Origin: Insolitispirillum peregrinum
Lineage (GTDB): Bacteria; Pseudomonadota; Alphaproteobacteria; Rhodospirillales; Rhodospirillaceae
Reading direction: 5' to 3'
Assembly (NCBI RefSeq): GCF_900156605.1
Contig: NZ_FTOA01000008.1
Location: 62,001-126,000 of the forward strand
Length of the DNA stretch: 64,000 nucleotides
Numbering within the stretch: the first letter of the stretch is position 1; the number at the start of each line of letters is the position of its first letter. The translations under genes were made by a program, and so were the position numbers. Below the pieces are notes generated by a model that was not told where the DNA came from, searched no databases, and was given only the letters and a program-made list of their open reading frames with translations. Shown here one piece after another: positions 43,675 through 52,394 of this stretch.

Positions 43675-44565
43675 TCAGTCTTCCAGACCGTGCAGACGCT
43701 TGCAGGCGGTCAGGGTGTTGCGCAGCAGGCAAGCGATGGTCATCGGCCCGACCCCACCCGGCACCGGCGTAATCCCGGCAGCATGTTTGGCGGCCTCGGC
43801 AGTTTCGACGTCGCCGACCAGACGGCTCTTGCCTTCGGCACTGCCCGGCAGACGGTTGATGCCAACATCAATCACCGTCGCGCCGTCCTTGATCCACTCG
43901 CCCTTGACCATTTCCGGGATACCGACCGCTGCCACCACGATATCGGCAGCCTTCACCACCGCCGGCAGGTCACGGGTGCGGGAATGGGCAAGGGTGACGG
44001 TGCAGTTTTCCTTCAGCAGCAACTGCGCCATCGGCTTGCCGACGATGTTCGACCGCCCGATCACCACCGCATTCATGCCGGACATGTCGCCAAGGCGATC
44101 CTTCAGCAACAGCGAGCAGCCCAGCGGCGTACACGGCACCAGCGCCTGACCGCCAGTGGACAGCAGGCCGACGTTGACCGGGTGGAAGCCGTCCACATCC
44201 TTTTCCGGCACGATGGTGTTCAGCACGCGGTCGGCGTTGATGTGGCGCGGCAGCGGCAACTGCACCAGAATGCCATGAATGGCCGGGTCCTTGTTCAGCG
44301 CCTCGACCAGCAGCAGCAGCTCGTTTTCGCTGGTGTCGGCGGGCAGGCGGCGTTCGACCGACAGCATGCCGCATTCGCCGGTCTGCTTGCACTTGCTGCG
44401 CACATAGACATCGCTGGCCGGGTCCTCACCGACCATCACCACCGCCAGACCGGGCTGGATGCCGTGCTGGTCGCGCAACACCTGCACCTCGGCGGCAATC
44501 TGCTTGCGCAGACCTTCCGCAAAGGCCTTGCCGTCGATGAGCTTTTCGGGAGGGATGGTGGTCAT
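43675..44565 (-). CDS. folD: Bifunctional methylene-THF dehydrogenase/cyclohydrolase FolD
   Basis: 296 residues. The substrate site is [14 protein letters not shown] (catalytic Lys), with the cyclohydrolase region [13 protein letters not shown], the NADP site [16 protein letters not shown] and the C-terminal [23 protein letters not shown]. It interconverts 5,10-methylene- and 10-formyl-THF. It is downstream of the DUF167 gene and yggT on the same strand, a common alphaproteobacterial order. The purU product later in the window uses the 10-formyl-THF it makes. Confidence 0.97.
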   Translation of the reverse strand: MTTIPPEKLIDGKAFAEGLRKQIAAEVQVLRDQHGIQPGLAVVMVGEDPASDVYVRSKCKQTGECGMLSVERRLPADTSENELLLLVEALNKDPAIHGILVQLPLPRHINADRVLNTIVPEKDVDGFHPVNVGLLSTGGQALVPCTPLGCSLLLKDRLGDMSGMNAVVIGRSNIVGKPMAQLLLKENCTVTLAHSRTRDLPAVVKAADIVVAAVGIPEMVKGEWIKDGATVIDVGINRLPGSAEGKSRLVGDVETAEAAKHAAGITPVPGGVGPMTIACLLRNTLTACKRLHGLED

Positions 44566-44604
44566 GATCGTTACAGGCTCCTGGGCCGGAGAAGAGAGCG
44601 GGAA

Positions 44605-44928
44605 TTACGGAGCGAGCTTGTCGCGCAAGGCAGCGGCCACGTCAACCGGCTCGCCGTGGATCAACAGCGTTTTTCGGCGGTCGGTCAGCCCGCCCACCAC
44701 CTCGATCGAGGTACGGGGCAGCTTCCACGCTTTGGCCAGCATCTTGACCAGCGCCGCGTTGGCCTTGCCATTTTCAGGCACGGCGGTCACCGTACAGCGC
44801 AGGACAACACCACCTTCGGCGTCCTCGGCCAACCCCTGAATGGCATCGCGCGATGATTTGGGGGTCAGCCGGACCGACAGCTTGACGCCCCCGGCCACCG
44901 GACTGAGGGCGCGTTCCAAAAGCGGCAT
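44605..44928 (-). CDS. DUF167/YggU-family protein
   Basis: 107 residues with the family marks GGVKLSVRLTPKSSRDAIQG, LRCTVTAVPENGKANAALVKMLAKAWKLPRTSIEVVGG and RRKTLLIHG. A small soluble protein of unknown function widely paired with YggT. It starts 4 bases after the yggT stop and is followed by folD 39 bases later. Confidence 0.93.
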   Translation of the reverse strand: MPLLERALSPVAGGVKLSVRLTPKSSRDAIQGLAEDAEGGVVLRCTVTAVPENGKANAALVKMLAKAWKLPRTSIEVVGGLTDRRKTLLIHGEPVDVAAALRDKLAP

Positions 44929-44932
44929 GGCG

Positions 44933-45244
44933 TCAGAAACCGCTCTGCATCAGGCGGAACGTCAGCTGTGAAATCACCATCTGCAGGAAATAGCAGAACA
45001 GGATCAGGACGATCGGCGACAGGTCCACCGTGCCCATGCTCGGCAGGATGCGGCGGATCGGACGCAGCGCCGGTTCGGTGATGCGGTCAAGGAAGTGACC
45101 GATGTTGTAAACCAGCTGGTTGCGGGTGTTGACGACGTTGAACGCCACCAGCCAGCTGAGGATGGCCGAAATGATCAGCGCCCAGATGTACATGTCGATG
45201 GCGATGTTCAGAACCTGCAAAAGCGGAAAAATGATCACGTCCAT
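44933..45244 (-). CDS. YggT-family membrane protein
   Basis: 103 residues from the ATG of MDVIIFPLLQVLNIAIDMYIWALIISAILSWLVAFNVVN, the usual YggT beginning; a GTG twelve codons earlier has no better ribosome site. Two hydrophobic segments, with NQLVYNIGHFLDRITEPALRPIRRILP between them and the C-terminal VLILFCYFLQMVISQLTF. YggT proteins are linked to osmotic stress and to division-plane assembly. First gene of the yggT-DUF167-folD transcript. Confidence 0.92.
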   Translation of the reverse strand: MDVIIFPLLQVLNIAIDMYIWALIISAILSWLVAFNVVNTRNQLVYNIGHFLDRITEPALRPIRRILPSMGTVDLSPIVLILFCYFLQMVISQLTFRLMQSGF

Positions 45245-45450
45245 GGCGGCGGCAAAATCCGTCTGAAGCAAATCCCGCACAGACCTGTGGGCCTGCGACG
45301 GTGTATCTGCGGGTTACAAGCACAAGGACGGGTCATTCCCTGCGGAACAATACGGAGACAAAAGAATCCCCGCCCTGTGGGTGGACTCTAAAGGTAACGG
45401 TACGCCCGCAGGGCCGCAAGAGGCGGCGCAAAAAGTCATCAAAAAGAGGC

Positions 45451-45478
45451 TTGACACATGGAAAGGAACAGATAATAT
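45451..45478 (+). promoter_or_regulatory. Promoter of tRNA-Ala
   Basis: TTGACA (45451-45456), 16-base spacer, TAATAT (45473-45478), ending 14 bases before the tRNA. Near-consensus for the housekeeping sigma factor. Confidence 0.8.
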
Positions 45479-45492
45479 CCGGCTCCTCGAAT

Positions 45493-45568
45493 GGGGCTGT
45501 AGCTCAGTTGGGAGAGCGCATCGTTCGCAATGATGAGGTCAGGGGTTCGATTCCCCTCAGCTCCACCA
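45493..45568 (+). tRNA. tRNA-Ala (anticodon CGC)
   Basis: 76 bases with an encoded CCA. Acceptor GGGGCTG/CAGCTCC (one G-T pair), D arm GCTC...GAGC, anticodon stem CATCG/TGATG with loop TTCGCAA (anticodon CGC, codon GCG), T arm GGGGTTCGATTCCCC. A near-consensus promoter lies 14 bases upstream. Confidence 0.95.
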
Positions 45569-45586
45569 TCCCTTTCGAAGACTGAA

Positions 45587-45640
45587 CGCCGTCTTTTTTC
45601 CCGCCTGCGCGGTTGAGAAAAGGCGGCGTTTTTCTTTTCG
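45587..45640 (+). terminator. Terminator-like hairpin after tRNA-Ala
   Basis: AACGCCG and CGGCGTT enclose a second possible stem CCGCC/GGCGG, with a T run in the left part (TCTTTTTT) and another after the right arm (TTTTTCTTTT). Termination of the tRNA transcript is likely. Confidence 0.6.
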
Positions 45641-45647
45641 GGCCCAG

Positions 45648-45962
45648 CTACACACTGCCCTTGCGCTCGACCACCAGCACCAGCGCCGCCCCGCATGGAT
45701 GCGCCACATGGGCATCCCCGGCCTCGGCAAAGCAGAACTCGCCGGGCCCCAGCCGCTGGATGTGCTCGGCGCCGTCCGTATCACGCCAGTGCATGTCAAC
45801 GGCCCCTTGCAACACTCCGAACACTTCCGCACCGTCGTTGACGTGCCAGCGATAGGGCTGGTCGGTCCAGTGGGCGCGCACGGTGACGCCATCCACCTCG
45901 CCCAGATCACGGGCATCCCAGGCGTGAGCGGGCTGAAAATCATGGGTACTGATGAATTTCAT
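45648..45962 (-). CDS. Small cupin-domain protein
   Basis: 104 residues from the second of two adjacent ATGs (AAAGGA upstream). A single cupin: [28 protein letters not shown] is motif 1 (His, Glu), [21 protein letters not shown] is motif 2 (His). Metal ligands appear intact. Such single cupins bind metals or small ligands and have no set function. It converges on the tRNA-Ala gene. The MITE copy at 46069 lies about 100 bases upstream of its start. Confidence 0.8.
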   Translation of the reverse strand: MKFISTHDFQPAHAWDARDLGEVDGVTVRAHWTDQPYRWHVNDGAEVFGVLQGAVDMHWRDTDGAEHIQRLGPGEFCFAEAGDAHVAHPCGAALVLVVERKGSV

Positions 45963-46068
45963 CATGCTTCCTTTGCAGGCCAGAGCATCCGTTGCAAAAG
46001 TGGCAAGCCACCTTGCCGACCAACAACGCGACACTTCAAACAGTTAGACCGTTGGCCTATGATAACGG

Positions 46069-46192
46069 CCACAGTACACGACAGTTGGTGGAAAAGAATG
46101 GGCTATCGCCCAGACCCATTCGGGGCCTGAGGCCCCGGCGAGGTGTGGAGCAGCGCTCCACGTCCTTGTTCCCAAACTGTCGTGTACTGTGG
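46069..46192. mobile_element. MITE-like element with 18-bp inverted ends and 7-bp target duplication
   Basis: 124 bases. The ends CCACAGTACACGACAGTT and its complement AACTGTCGTGTACTGTGG are perfect inverted repeats. ATAACGG flanks both sides directly, a 7-base target duplication. Inside are GGGGCCTGAGGCCCC and GTGGAGCAGCGCTCCAC. No coding capacity. The left end and inner hairpins recur, broken, at 19588-19848. It sits 50 bases before the glnD start. Confidence 0.88.
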
Positions 46193-46242
46193 ATAACGGC
46201 AAACCATACCCCCTGCACAAAAAACAGGAGCCCGCGCGGACC

Positions 46243-49005
46243 ATGAGCACCAACAAGACCCTGCGAAAGCCGCGCGAGATCATCGACCGCAAGGAACTGG
46301 TGACCCGTCTGGACGAGATGGCCACCAGCGGCCTCAGCCCGCAGGAAATGCGCAAGCGCCTGCTGGCCGAGCTGAAGGACACCTATCGCCGGGGTCACGA
46401 GGTGGTGCGCCAGCGGTGCTTGGAAGGGCGGGTCAACGGGGCGTTGACCGTCAGCGAGAACTGTTACCTGATGGATCAGCTGGTGGTGACGCTGTACGAT
46501 TTCGTCACCACCCATGTGTATGCGCCGGGGGTGCGGACCAAGGGGGAAAAGATCAGCCTGCTGGCGGTCGGCGGCTATGGCCGGGGCGAGCTGTCGCCCT
46601 ATTCCGACATCGACCTGTTGTTCCTGCTGCCCTACAAGTCCACCCCCTATTCCGAACAGGTGGTCGAATACATGCTCTATATCCTGTGGGATCTGGGGCT
46701 GAAGGTCGGCCACTCCACCCGCTCGATTGACGAATGCATCCGCCTGTCGCGTACCGACATCACCATCCGCACCGCCCTGCTGGAAGCCCGCTGGCTGTGG
46801 GGTGACCGCAAGCTCGCCGACGAGTTCAAGCAACGCTACCGCGCGGAAGTGATTGCGGGCAGCGGGCTGGCTTTTGTCGAGGCCAAGCTGGCCGAACGCG
46901 ACGCCCGCCACGACCGGCTGGGGGACAGCCGCTATCTGCTGGAGCCGAACGTCAAGGAAGACAAGGGTGGCCTGCGTGACCTGCACACCCTGTTCTGGAT
47001 CGCCAAGTACCTTTACAACATTCAGGACGTGCGCGAACTGGTGGACCTCGGCCTGCTGACCCATCAGACGGCCCAGCTGTTCATCAAGGCCCAGACCTTC
47101 CTGTGGTCGGTGCGCTGCCTGTTGCACTATCTGACCAACCGGGGCGAAGACCGCCTGACCTTTGACATGCAAAAGGAAATCGCCACCCGGCTGGGCTATA
47201 CCGACCACGCCGGGGCAGCCAGCGTCGAGCGGTTCATGAAGCATTACTTCCTGATCGCCAAGGACGTCGGCGATCTGACCCGCATTTTCTGTGCGGTGCT
47301 GGAGGAACACAACAAGCGCAAGCCGCGCCTGCGCCTGCGTCGTCCGAAACAGGTCGAAGGCTGCTTTCTGGTCGATGGCGACCGCCTGAACCTGAAACCC
47401 GAGATGACCTTTGAACAGGACCCGCTGCGCATCCTGCGCCTGTTCCGTCTGGCCCAGACGATGGAGCTGGACGTTCACCCCAACACCCTGCGACAGGTGC
47501 ATGAAAACCTGCATCTGGTGACCACATTGCGCAGCAATCCCGAGGCCAACAGCCTGTTCCTCGACATCCTGTGCGACAGCCGCGATGCCGAAGGCACCCT
47601 GCGCCATCTGAACGAAGCCGGAGTCTTTGGCCGTTTCCTGCCCGACTTTGGCAAGGTGGTGGCGCAGATGCAGTACGACATGTACCACGTCTACACCACC
47701 GACGAGCACACCATCCGCGCCATCGGCACCATGCACCGGATCGAGCAGGGCTTGCTGGCCGACGAGTTGCCGCTGTCCACCAGCGTGATGCCGACCGTCC
47801 AGTCCCGGCGGGCGCTGTATGTGGCGGTGATGCTGCACGATATCGCCAAGGGCCGGGGCGGCGACCATTCCGAACTGGGGGCCAAGGTGGCGCAAAAGCT
47901 GTGCCCGCGTCTGGGCCTGACCCCGGAAGAAACCGAAACCGTCGCCTGGCTGGTGCTGCATCATCTCGACATGAGCCGCAACGCCTTCAAGCGCGACATC
48001 GACGACCCGCAGACCATCGCCGACTTCTCGAAGCTGGTGCAAAGCCCCGAGCGGCTGAAGCTGCTGTTGCTGCTGACCTGTGCCGATATCCGCGCCGTTG
48101 GGCCGCAGGTGTGGAACGGCTGGAAAGCCGCCCTGCTGCGCGAACTCTATTACCGCACCATCGACGCCCTGTCCGGCAACCTGTCCGCCGAAGCCCGCGA
48201 CGTGCGGGTCAGCCGCAAAAAGGATGCCCTGCGCGCCAGCCTGTCCGGGTGGAACGACGCCCAGATCGAACGCCATCTGGCGCTGGGCTATCCCAGCTAC
48301 TGGCTGATGTTTGACACCAGCACCCACCAGCAACACGCCCGCATGATCCGCCGCGCCGAAGAGCGCAACGAAACCCTGACCATCGACATGACGCCCCAAC
48401 CGAGCAGTGGCGTGCTGGATGTCACCGTTCTGTGCCCTGACCATCCCGGCCTGTTTGCCCGCATCACCGGGGCCATTTCGCTGCTGGGCTGCTCGATTGT
48501 CGATGCCAAGATCATCACCCTGACCAACGGCATGGCACTCGACAGCTTTTCAATCCTCGACCCGAAAGGCGAGCTGCCCACCTCGCACGACAAGCAGCGC
48601 CGCCTGAGCGAAACCATCGAGCAGGTGCTGACCGGCAAGCGCAATGTCAGCAAGGAACTGGTCGGCAAAAGCGGCACCCTGCCCCAGCGGGCCAAGGTGT
48701 TCACCGTGCCGCCACGGGTGATTGTGGATAACTCGATGTCCAAGACCCACACGGTGATCGAGGTCAATGGCCGCGACCGCCCCGGCTTTCTGTACGATGT
48801 CACCCGCACCCTGACCAATCTGGGCCTGCAAATCGGCTCGGCCCACATCTCGACCTACGGCGAGCGGGTGGTGGACGTGTTCTACGTCAAGGACATCTTT
48901 GGCATGAAGATCGACCACCAGAGCAAGCTGAAGCACGTCCGCGAGCAACTGATGATCACCCTCGAACAGGAAGAGCACGGGCCAGCCAAGCGCAAGGCGG
49001 GGTAA
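46243..49005 (+). CDS. glnD: PII uridylyltransferase/uridylyl-removing enzyme GlnD
   Basis: 920 residues from the ATG of MSTNKTLRKPREIIDRKELV; an earlier start lies inside the MITE. The nucleotidyltransferase site is GGYGRGELSPYSDIDLLFL (about 110-128, Asp122/124). The HD domain has LHDIAKGRGGDHSELGAKVA for deuridylylation. Two ACT domains follow (VTVLCPDHPGLFARITGAISLL and VNGRDRPGFLYDVTRTLTNLG) that sense glutamine. It modifies PII proteins to signal nitrogen status. The only clear change near it is the MITE just upstream, which may alter its promoter. Confidence 0.97.
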   Translation: MSTNKTLRKPREIIDRKELVTRLDEMATSGLSPQEMRKRLLAELKDTYRRGHEVVRQRCLEGRVNGALTVSENCYLMDQLVVTLYDFVTTHVYAPGVRTKGEKISLLAVGGYGRGELSPYSDIDLLFLLPYKSTPYSEQVVEYMLYILWDLGLKVGHSTRSIDECIRLSRTDITIRTALLEARWLWGDRKLADEFKQRYRAEVIAGSGLAFVEAKLAERDARHDRLGDSRYLLEPNVKEDKGGLRDLHTLFWIAKYLYNIQDVRELVDLGLLTHQTAQLFIKAQTFLWSVRCLLHYLTNRGEDRLTFDMQKEIATRLGYTDHAGAASVERFMKHYFLIAKDVGDLTRIFCAVLEEHNKRKPRLRLRRPKQVEGCFLVDGDRLNLKPEMTFEQDPLRILRLFRLAQTMELDVHPNTLRQVHENLHLVTTLRSNPEANSLFLDILCDSRDAEGTLRHLNEAGVFGRFLPDFGKVVAQMQYDMYHVYTTDEHTIRAIGTMHRIEQGLLADELPLSTSVMPTVQSRRALYVAVMLHDIAKGRGGDHSELGAKVAQKLCPRLGLTPEETETVAWLVLHHLDMSRNAFKRDIDDPQTIADFSKLVQSPERLKLLLLLTCADIRAVGPQVWNGWKAALLRELYYRTIDALSGNLSAEARDVRVSRKKDALRASLSGWNDAQIERHLALGYPSYWLMFDTSTHQQHARMIRRAEERNETLTIDMTPQPSSGVLDVTVLCPDHPGLFARITGAISLLGCSIVDAKIITLTNGMALDSFSILDPKGELPTSHDKQRRLSETIEQVLTGKRNVSKELVGKSGTLPQRAKVFTVPPRVIVDNSMSKTHTVIEVNGRDRPGFLYDVTRTLTNLGLQIGSAHISTYGERVVDVFYVKDIFGMKIDHQSKLKHVREQLMITLEQEEHGPAKRKAG

Positions 49006-49016
49006 CCCCCCCCTCC

Positions 49017-49787
49017 TTACGGATGCGTCTCCAGCTCGGCTGCCACCCGGAAACCGACGGTGTAGCTCCACAGGGTGATCGGGTGGCGGGCGCGGGCGTT
49101 GGAGCGCGATTGCAGCGGAATGTAATACCACGCCCCACCACGGGCGGCCCGTTGCTGGCAGTCCTGTTCCGCTGGCGGGGCGGAGCGTTTGATGTTCCAG
49201 CACGACGAGGTCCATTCCCACACGTTGCCCGCAGTGTCATACAGGCCATAGGGATTGGGATTGAACGAGCCGACCGGGGCGGTCATGTGGCCGCTCCACT
49301 GGGTTCCGCAGGCGCGGCAGTTGGCGTTGCCTTCGCCCGGGTCATTGCCCCACCAGAACAGGGTGTGCGTCCCCCCGCGTGCCGCCCATTCCCATTCGTC
49401 TTCGTTGGGAATGCGGTAGGTCCGTTTGGTGATCCGGTTCAGCCAGTTCACATACTCAAGGGCTTCGGTGTAATTGATGTTGATGATTGGCCGCGAGCCG
49501 CTGCCCCAGCCGTGATCGCTCTGCCCACCCTTGCAGGCATGGGCATTGACGCAGGCCTGCCACTGGCTGAAGGTGACTTCGGTCTGCCCCATCAGGAATG
49601 CCGCAATGGGGCGCGGCGGGGCATCATCCGGGATCAGGACGCCGGCTGGAATCGGGACCAGTGGCGGACAGTCGGCGCAATCTTCAATGGCGTCAACAGC
49701 CTGTGCCGCCGACATCCCGGCCAGCAGGGGCACCAGCAGCAGCGCGAGCACCAGCAGGCACCGCTTCAGCTGAGTCACACAGGGCAT
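49017..49787 (-). CDS. Secreted FGE-sulfatase (SUMF1-like) domain protein
   Basis: 256 residues from MPCVTQLKRCLLVLALLLVPLLAG, a signal peptide; GGAG precedes the ATG. The FGE-like fold is seen as MGQTEVTFSQWQACVNAHACKGGQ, NEDEWEWAARGGTHTLFWWGNDPG, GNVWEWTSSCW and QRAARGGAWYYIPLQSRSNARARH. The catalytic Cys pair of true formylglycine-generating enzyme is not evident, so it is more like PvdO or EgtB relatives. Its first 95 bases overlap the queG 3' end in another frame. Probably periplasmic; substrate unknown. Confidence 0.85.
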   Translation of the reverse strand: MPCVTQLKRCLLVLALLLVPLLAGMSAAQAVDAIEDCADCPPLVPIPAGVLIPDDAPPRPIAAFLMGQTEVTFSQWQACVNAHACKGGQSDHGWGSGSRPIININYTEALEYVNWLNRITKRTYRIPNEDEWEWAARGGTHTLFWWGNDPGEGNANCRACGTQWSGHMTAPVGSFNPNPYGLYDTAGNVWEWTSSCWNIKRSAPPAEQDCQQRAARGGAWYYIPLQSRSNARARHPITLWSYTVGFRVAAELETHP

Positions 49788-50931
49788 GGCTCCATTCCTC
49801 ACGCACAAGGGGGTCTTGCTCGCACGCTAGCGCAGCCGGGGCGCGCTCGGCAAGCTGTTGCGGTGCCAGACGCCCCAGCGCCCACACCGCGCAGCCACGC
49901 ACCGTCGGGTCGTCATCGTCCAGCAATGGCACCACCGCCGCCGCCAGCGCGGGCTGACCGCTGTTGCCCAGCGCCACCAGCGCATTGCGCACCATCCGCC
50001 CGCGCCCGATCCGCTTGATCGGCGAGCCGCTGAACACCTCGCGGAAAGCGGCATCATCCAGCGCCACCAGATCGCGCAATTCGGGGGCCAGCAGCTCGAC
50101 ACGGGGTAGAAACTCATCCAGACGGGTCGGGCTGGCAAAGCGGTTCCACGGGCAGACTCCGACGCAATCATCACAGCCATAGACCCGATTGCCCAGCATG
50201 GGCCGCAGCTCGCGCGCGATCGGCCCTTGATGCTCGATGGTCAGATAGGCAATGCAGCGGCGGCCATCAATGCGCCGCTGGCCGTCGGCGGTTATCCACA
50301 GGGCCTGCGTCGGGCAGGAGTCGAGACAGGCCGAACAACTGCCGCAGTGATCACGCTGCACGCGGTCGGGGTCCAGCCGCAGGGTGGTGAAGACTTCGCC
50401 CAGAAACAGCCACGAGCCATGCTGGCGCGACACCAGATTGGTGTGCTTGCCCTGCCAGCCCAGACCGGCGGCCACCGCCAGCGGCTTTTCCATCACCGGG
50501 GCGGTATCGACAAACACCTTCACCCCTTCCCCGCTTGCCTCGTGCAGCCAGCGCGCCAACTGCTTCAGGCGTTTTTTCAGCAGGTCGTGGTAATCGCGAT
50601 TGCGGGCATAGACACTGATCACCCCGTGATCCCGGTGGGCATGCAGGGCAAACGGATCATCTCCGGGGGCATAGCTGACCCCCAGCGCAATCACGCTGAC
50701 CACCTCGGGCCACAACACCCGCGGATCGGCGCGGCGGTCGGCGGTTTCGGCCATCCAGCTCATCGTCCCGTGGGAGTCTGCCGCCAGATAGCCGCGCAAG
50801 TCCTCGCCCACCGACGGCGGCAGGCTGGCATGGGCAAATCCGACCGTATCAAAACCGATGGTCAGGGCCTCGGCGCGAATGGCCTGCTTCAGCGCCTCGG
50901 GGTCAGTGGGCAGAGCGGGACGTTTGGCCAC
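49693..50931 (-). CDS. queG: Epoxyqueuosine reductase QueG
   Basis: 412 residues from a GTG start (VAKRPALPTDPEALKQAIRAEA), chosen by family start since the longer frame overlaps COQ7. The cobalamin-binding part has ISVYARNRDYHDLLKKRLKQLA; two 4Fe-4S clusters are set by CGSCSACLDSCPTQAL and CDDCVGVCPWN. HEAT-like repeats follow (LLDDDDPTVRGCAVWALGRL). The last ~30 residues (EAVPAGARAAAGAPAG...) extend past the usual end, inside the next gene. It does the last step of queuosine synthesis in tRNA. Confidence 0.94.
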   Translation of the reverse strand: MAKRPALPTDPEALKQAIRAEALTIGFDTVGFAHASLPPSVGEDLRGYLAADSHGTMSWMAETADRRADPRVLWPEVVSVIALGVSYAPGDDPFALHAHRDHGVISVYARNRDYHDLLKKRLKQLARWLHEASGEGVKVFVDTAPVMEKPLAVAAGLGWQGKHTNLVSRQHGSWLFLGEVFTTLRLDPDRVQRDHCGSCSACLDSCPTQALWITADGQRRIDGRRCIAYLTIEHQGPIARELRPMLGNRVYGCDDCVGVCPWNRFASPTRLDEFLPRVELLAPELRDLVALDDAAFREVFSGSPIKRIGRGRMVRNALVALGNSGQPALAAAVVPLLDDDDPTVRGCAVWALGRLAPQQLAERAPAALACEQDPLVREEWSHALCDSAEAVPAGARAAAGAPAGRDVGGTGC

Positions 50932-50941
50932 TGCCTGCGGC

Positions 50942-51508
50942 TCAAATCCGTTCCGACAACCAGATGGCCAGCTTGGTGCCGCGCTTGATAGCGCCGTACA
51001 GCAGCGGATAGGCCGGAGCCTGCTCGGCGCCGTTCTGATAGCCGATGTCGCGGTGTTCCAGCTCTTCATCGCGGAACTTCAGGATGGTCTGCTTCAGCTC
51101 GGCTTCGTCGTCGCCCAGTTGGGCGGCCTGTTCGGCGTAATGCTCGTCAATGGCTTCCTCGACCGCCACCGTGCAGGCCATCGCCGCCCGCTCGCCCAGC
51201 AGGGCCGTACCAGCGCCCAGCGCCCAGCCCGCCACATGCCAAACCGGCTGCAACAGGGTTGGCCGTCCCTGACGGTCGGCAATCGCCTTTTCAAAGTAGT
51301 CCTTGTGAACGACTTCCTGTTCCAGCATGTGCTTTAGCGTGTGCTTGTGCTGACCCCGGCCCATCACCGCCAGCTGGCCGCTGTAGATGCGCACCGCGCC
51401 ATATTCCCCGGCGTGGTCAACCCGCACCAGGCGGTCCATGAACTGTTCTTTGGTCAGATCGCCGGGAATGCGCATGTCGGCGGTGCGAACGGTTTCGTCA
51501 CTCATCAC
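50942..51508 (-). CDS. coq7: COQ7-type ubiquinone hydroxylase
   Basis: 188 residues. The diiron ligands lie in VDHAGEYGAVRIYSGQL, MLEQEVVHKDYFEKAI, VEEAIDEHYAEQAAQL and DEELEHRDIG, the full COQ7 set. It hydroxylates demethoxyubiquinone in ubiquinone synthesis at the inner membrane. An alphaproteobacterial replacement for UbiF. It is followed by queG, 10 bases on, and preceded by dsbB, 9 bases off, on the same strand. Confidence 0.96.
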   Translation of the reverse strand: MMSDETVRTADMRIPGDLTKEQFMDRLVRVDHAGEYGAVRIYSGQLAVMGRGQHKHTLKHMLEQEVVHKDYFEKAIADRQGRPTLLQPVWHVAGWALGAGTALLGERAAMACTVAVEEAIDEHYAEQAAQLGDDEAELKQTILKFRDEELEHRDIGYQNGAEQAPAYPLLYGAIKRGTKLAIWLSERI

Positions 51509-51517
51509 AAAGATTCC

Positions 51518-52015
51518 TTATTCTTCCGCCGAGCGCAGACGACGCAGCGCAACCAGCGTGCAGACAAACAGGACCAGATTATAGAGGGTGTTATAGCCCG
51601 CCAGCGAGATGCCGAACAGACGCCATTGCACTTCATCACACGGCGGCGGCGGCGGTTGGGTCAGCGCCGCCTGCATGTCGGCCAGACTGGTCGGAGCCGC
51701 CGACGTTTCCGCCGTACAGGCCGGGCTGGCCCACCAGTGGCTTTCCACCCCGACATGGAACACGCCCAGCCCCAGATTGGCCAGGAAGGCCAGCAGAACC
51801 AGCCCGATCCCCAGCCAGCGCAGGCGCGCCGACGTCGGAGCCGCAATCAGCAGCAGCGACACCATCCCCGCCACCACATAGGGTACACGCTCGTACAGGC
51901 ACAGCAGGCACGGGCGCAGCCCGTACACCTTTTCGCCAATCAGCGCAGCGGTCAGCGCCATGGCGCAGGAGAGGGCGATAGCCATAAACAGCGGGCGGGA
52001 TTGGGTGCGCGTCAT
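51518..52015 (-). CDS. dsbB: Disulfide bond formation protein DsbB
   Basis: 165 residues, four membrane segments. The CXXC is in GLRPCLLCLYERVPY; the second periplasmic pair is SPACTAE and PPPPPCDEVQW. It reoxidises DsbA and passes electrons to quinones, which fits the ubiquinone gene next to it. First gene of the dsbB-coq7-queG run. Upstream 200 bases lead to tRNA-Leu on the other strand. Confidence 0.93.
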   Translation of the reverse strand: MTRTQSRPLFMAIALSCAMALTAALIGEKVYGLRPCLLCLYERVPYVVAGMVSLLLIAAPTSARLRWLGIGLVLLAFLANLGLGVFHVGVESHWWASPACTAETSAAPTSLADMQAALTQPPPPPCDEVQWRLFGISLAGYNTLYNLVLFVCTLVALRRLRSAEE

Positions 52016-52218
52016 GCAAAAGCCCCTGCAAAATCATCACAACAGAGACATCGGCATAGCAGATTTACCCCCGGTTTGCCATGTCAACAACGCGTGAGCA
52101 CAAGAACTCCCATCGTGGTTATGGGTATTGCCCCCGGCCCGCATTTTTTGCTTGCACCGTGCCAGTCAAAGGATTTATGTATGGCTCCCCAAGCCCGTTG
52201 CTGGCTTGGTCCCTGGTT

Positions 52219-52303
52219 GGGGGTGTGGCGGAATTGGTAGACGCGCGCGACTCAAAATCGTGTTCCGCAAGGAGTGTGGGTTCGAGTCCCTCCACCCCCA
52301 CCA
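52219..52303 (+). tRNA. tRNA-Leu (anticodon CAA)
   Basis: 85 bases with encoded CCA, long variable arm. Acceptor GGGGGTG/CACCCCC; anticodon loop CTCAAAA between CGCGA and TCGTG (anticodon CAA, codon TTG); T arm GTGGGTTCGAGTCCCTC. A weak TTGCAC-17-TTATGT promoter lies about 40 bases upstream. Confidence 0.95.
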
Positions 52304-52394
52304 TCAGGGTGAGCTGCCCGATGTGAAGCAGCGCCTGTCAGAGCAGCGCCCAATCGGCACCACGCCCAGTCGGCGCAACGATGGAAGATCCACC

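Noticed and set aside
43420..44856. 478-codon open frame on the + strand over folD and the DUF167 gene
   Set aside because: Antisense shadow of two well-supported genes.
46057..48444. 795-codon open frame on the - strand over glnD
   Set aside because: Antisense to the intact glnD and running through the MITE; no domain seen.
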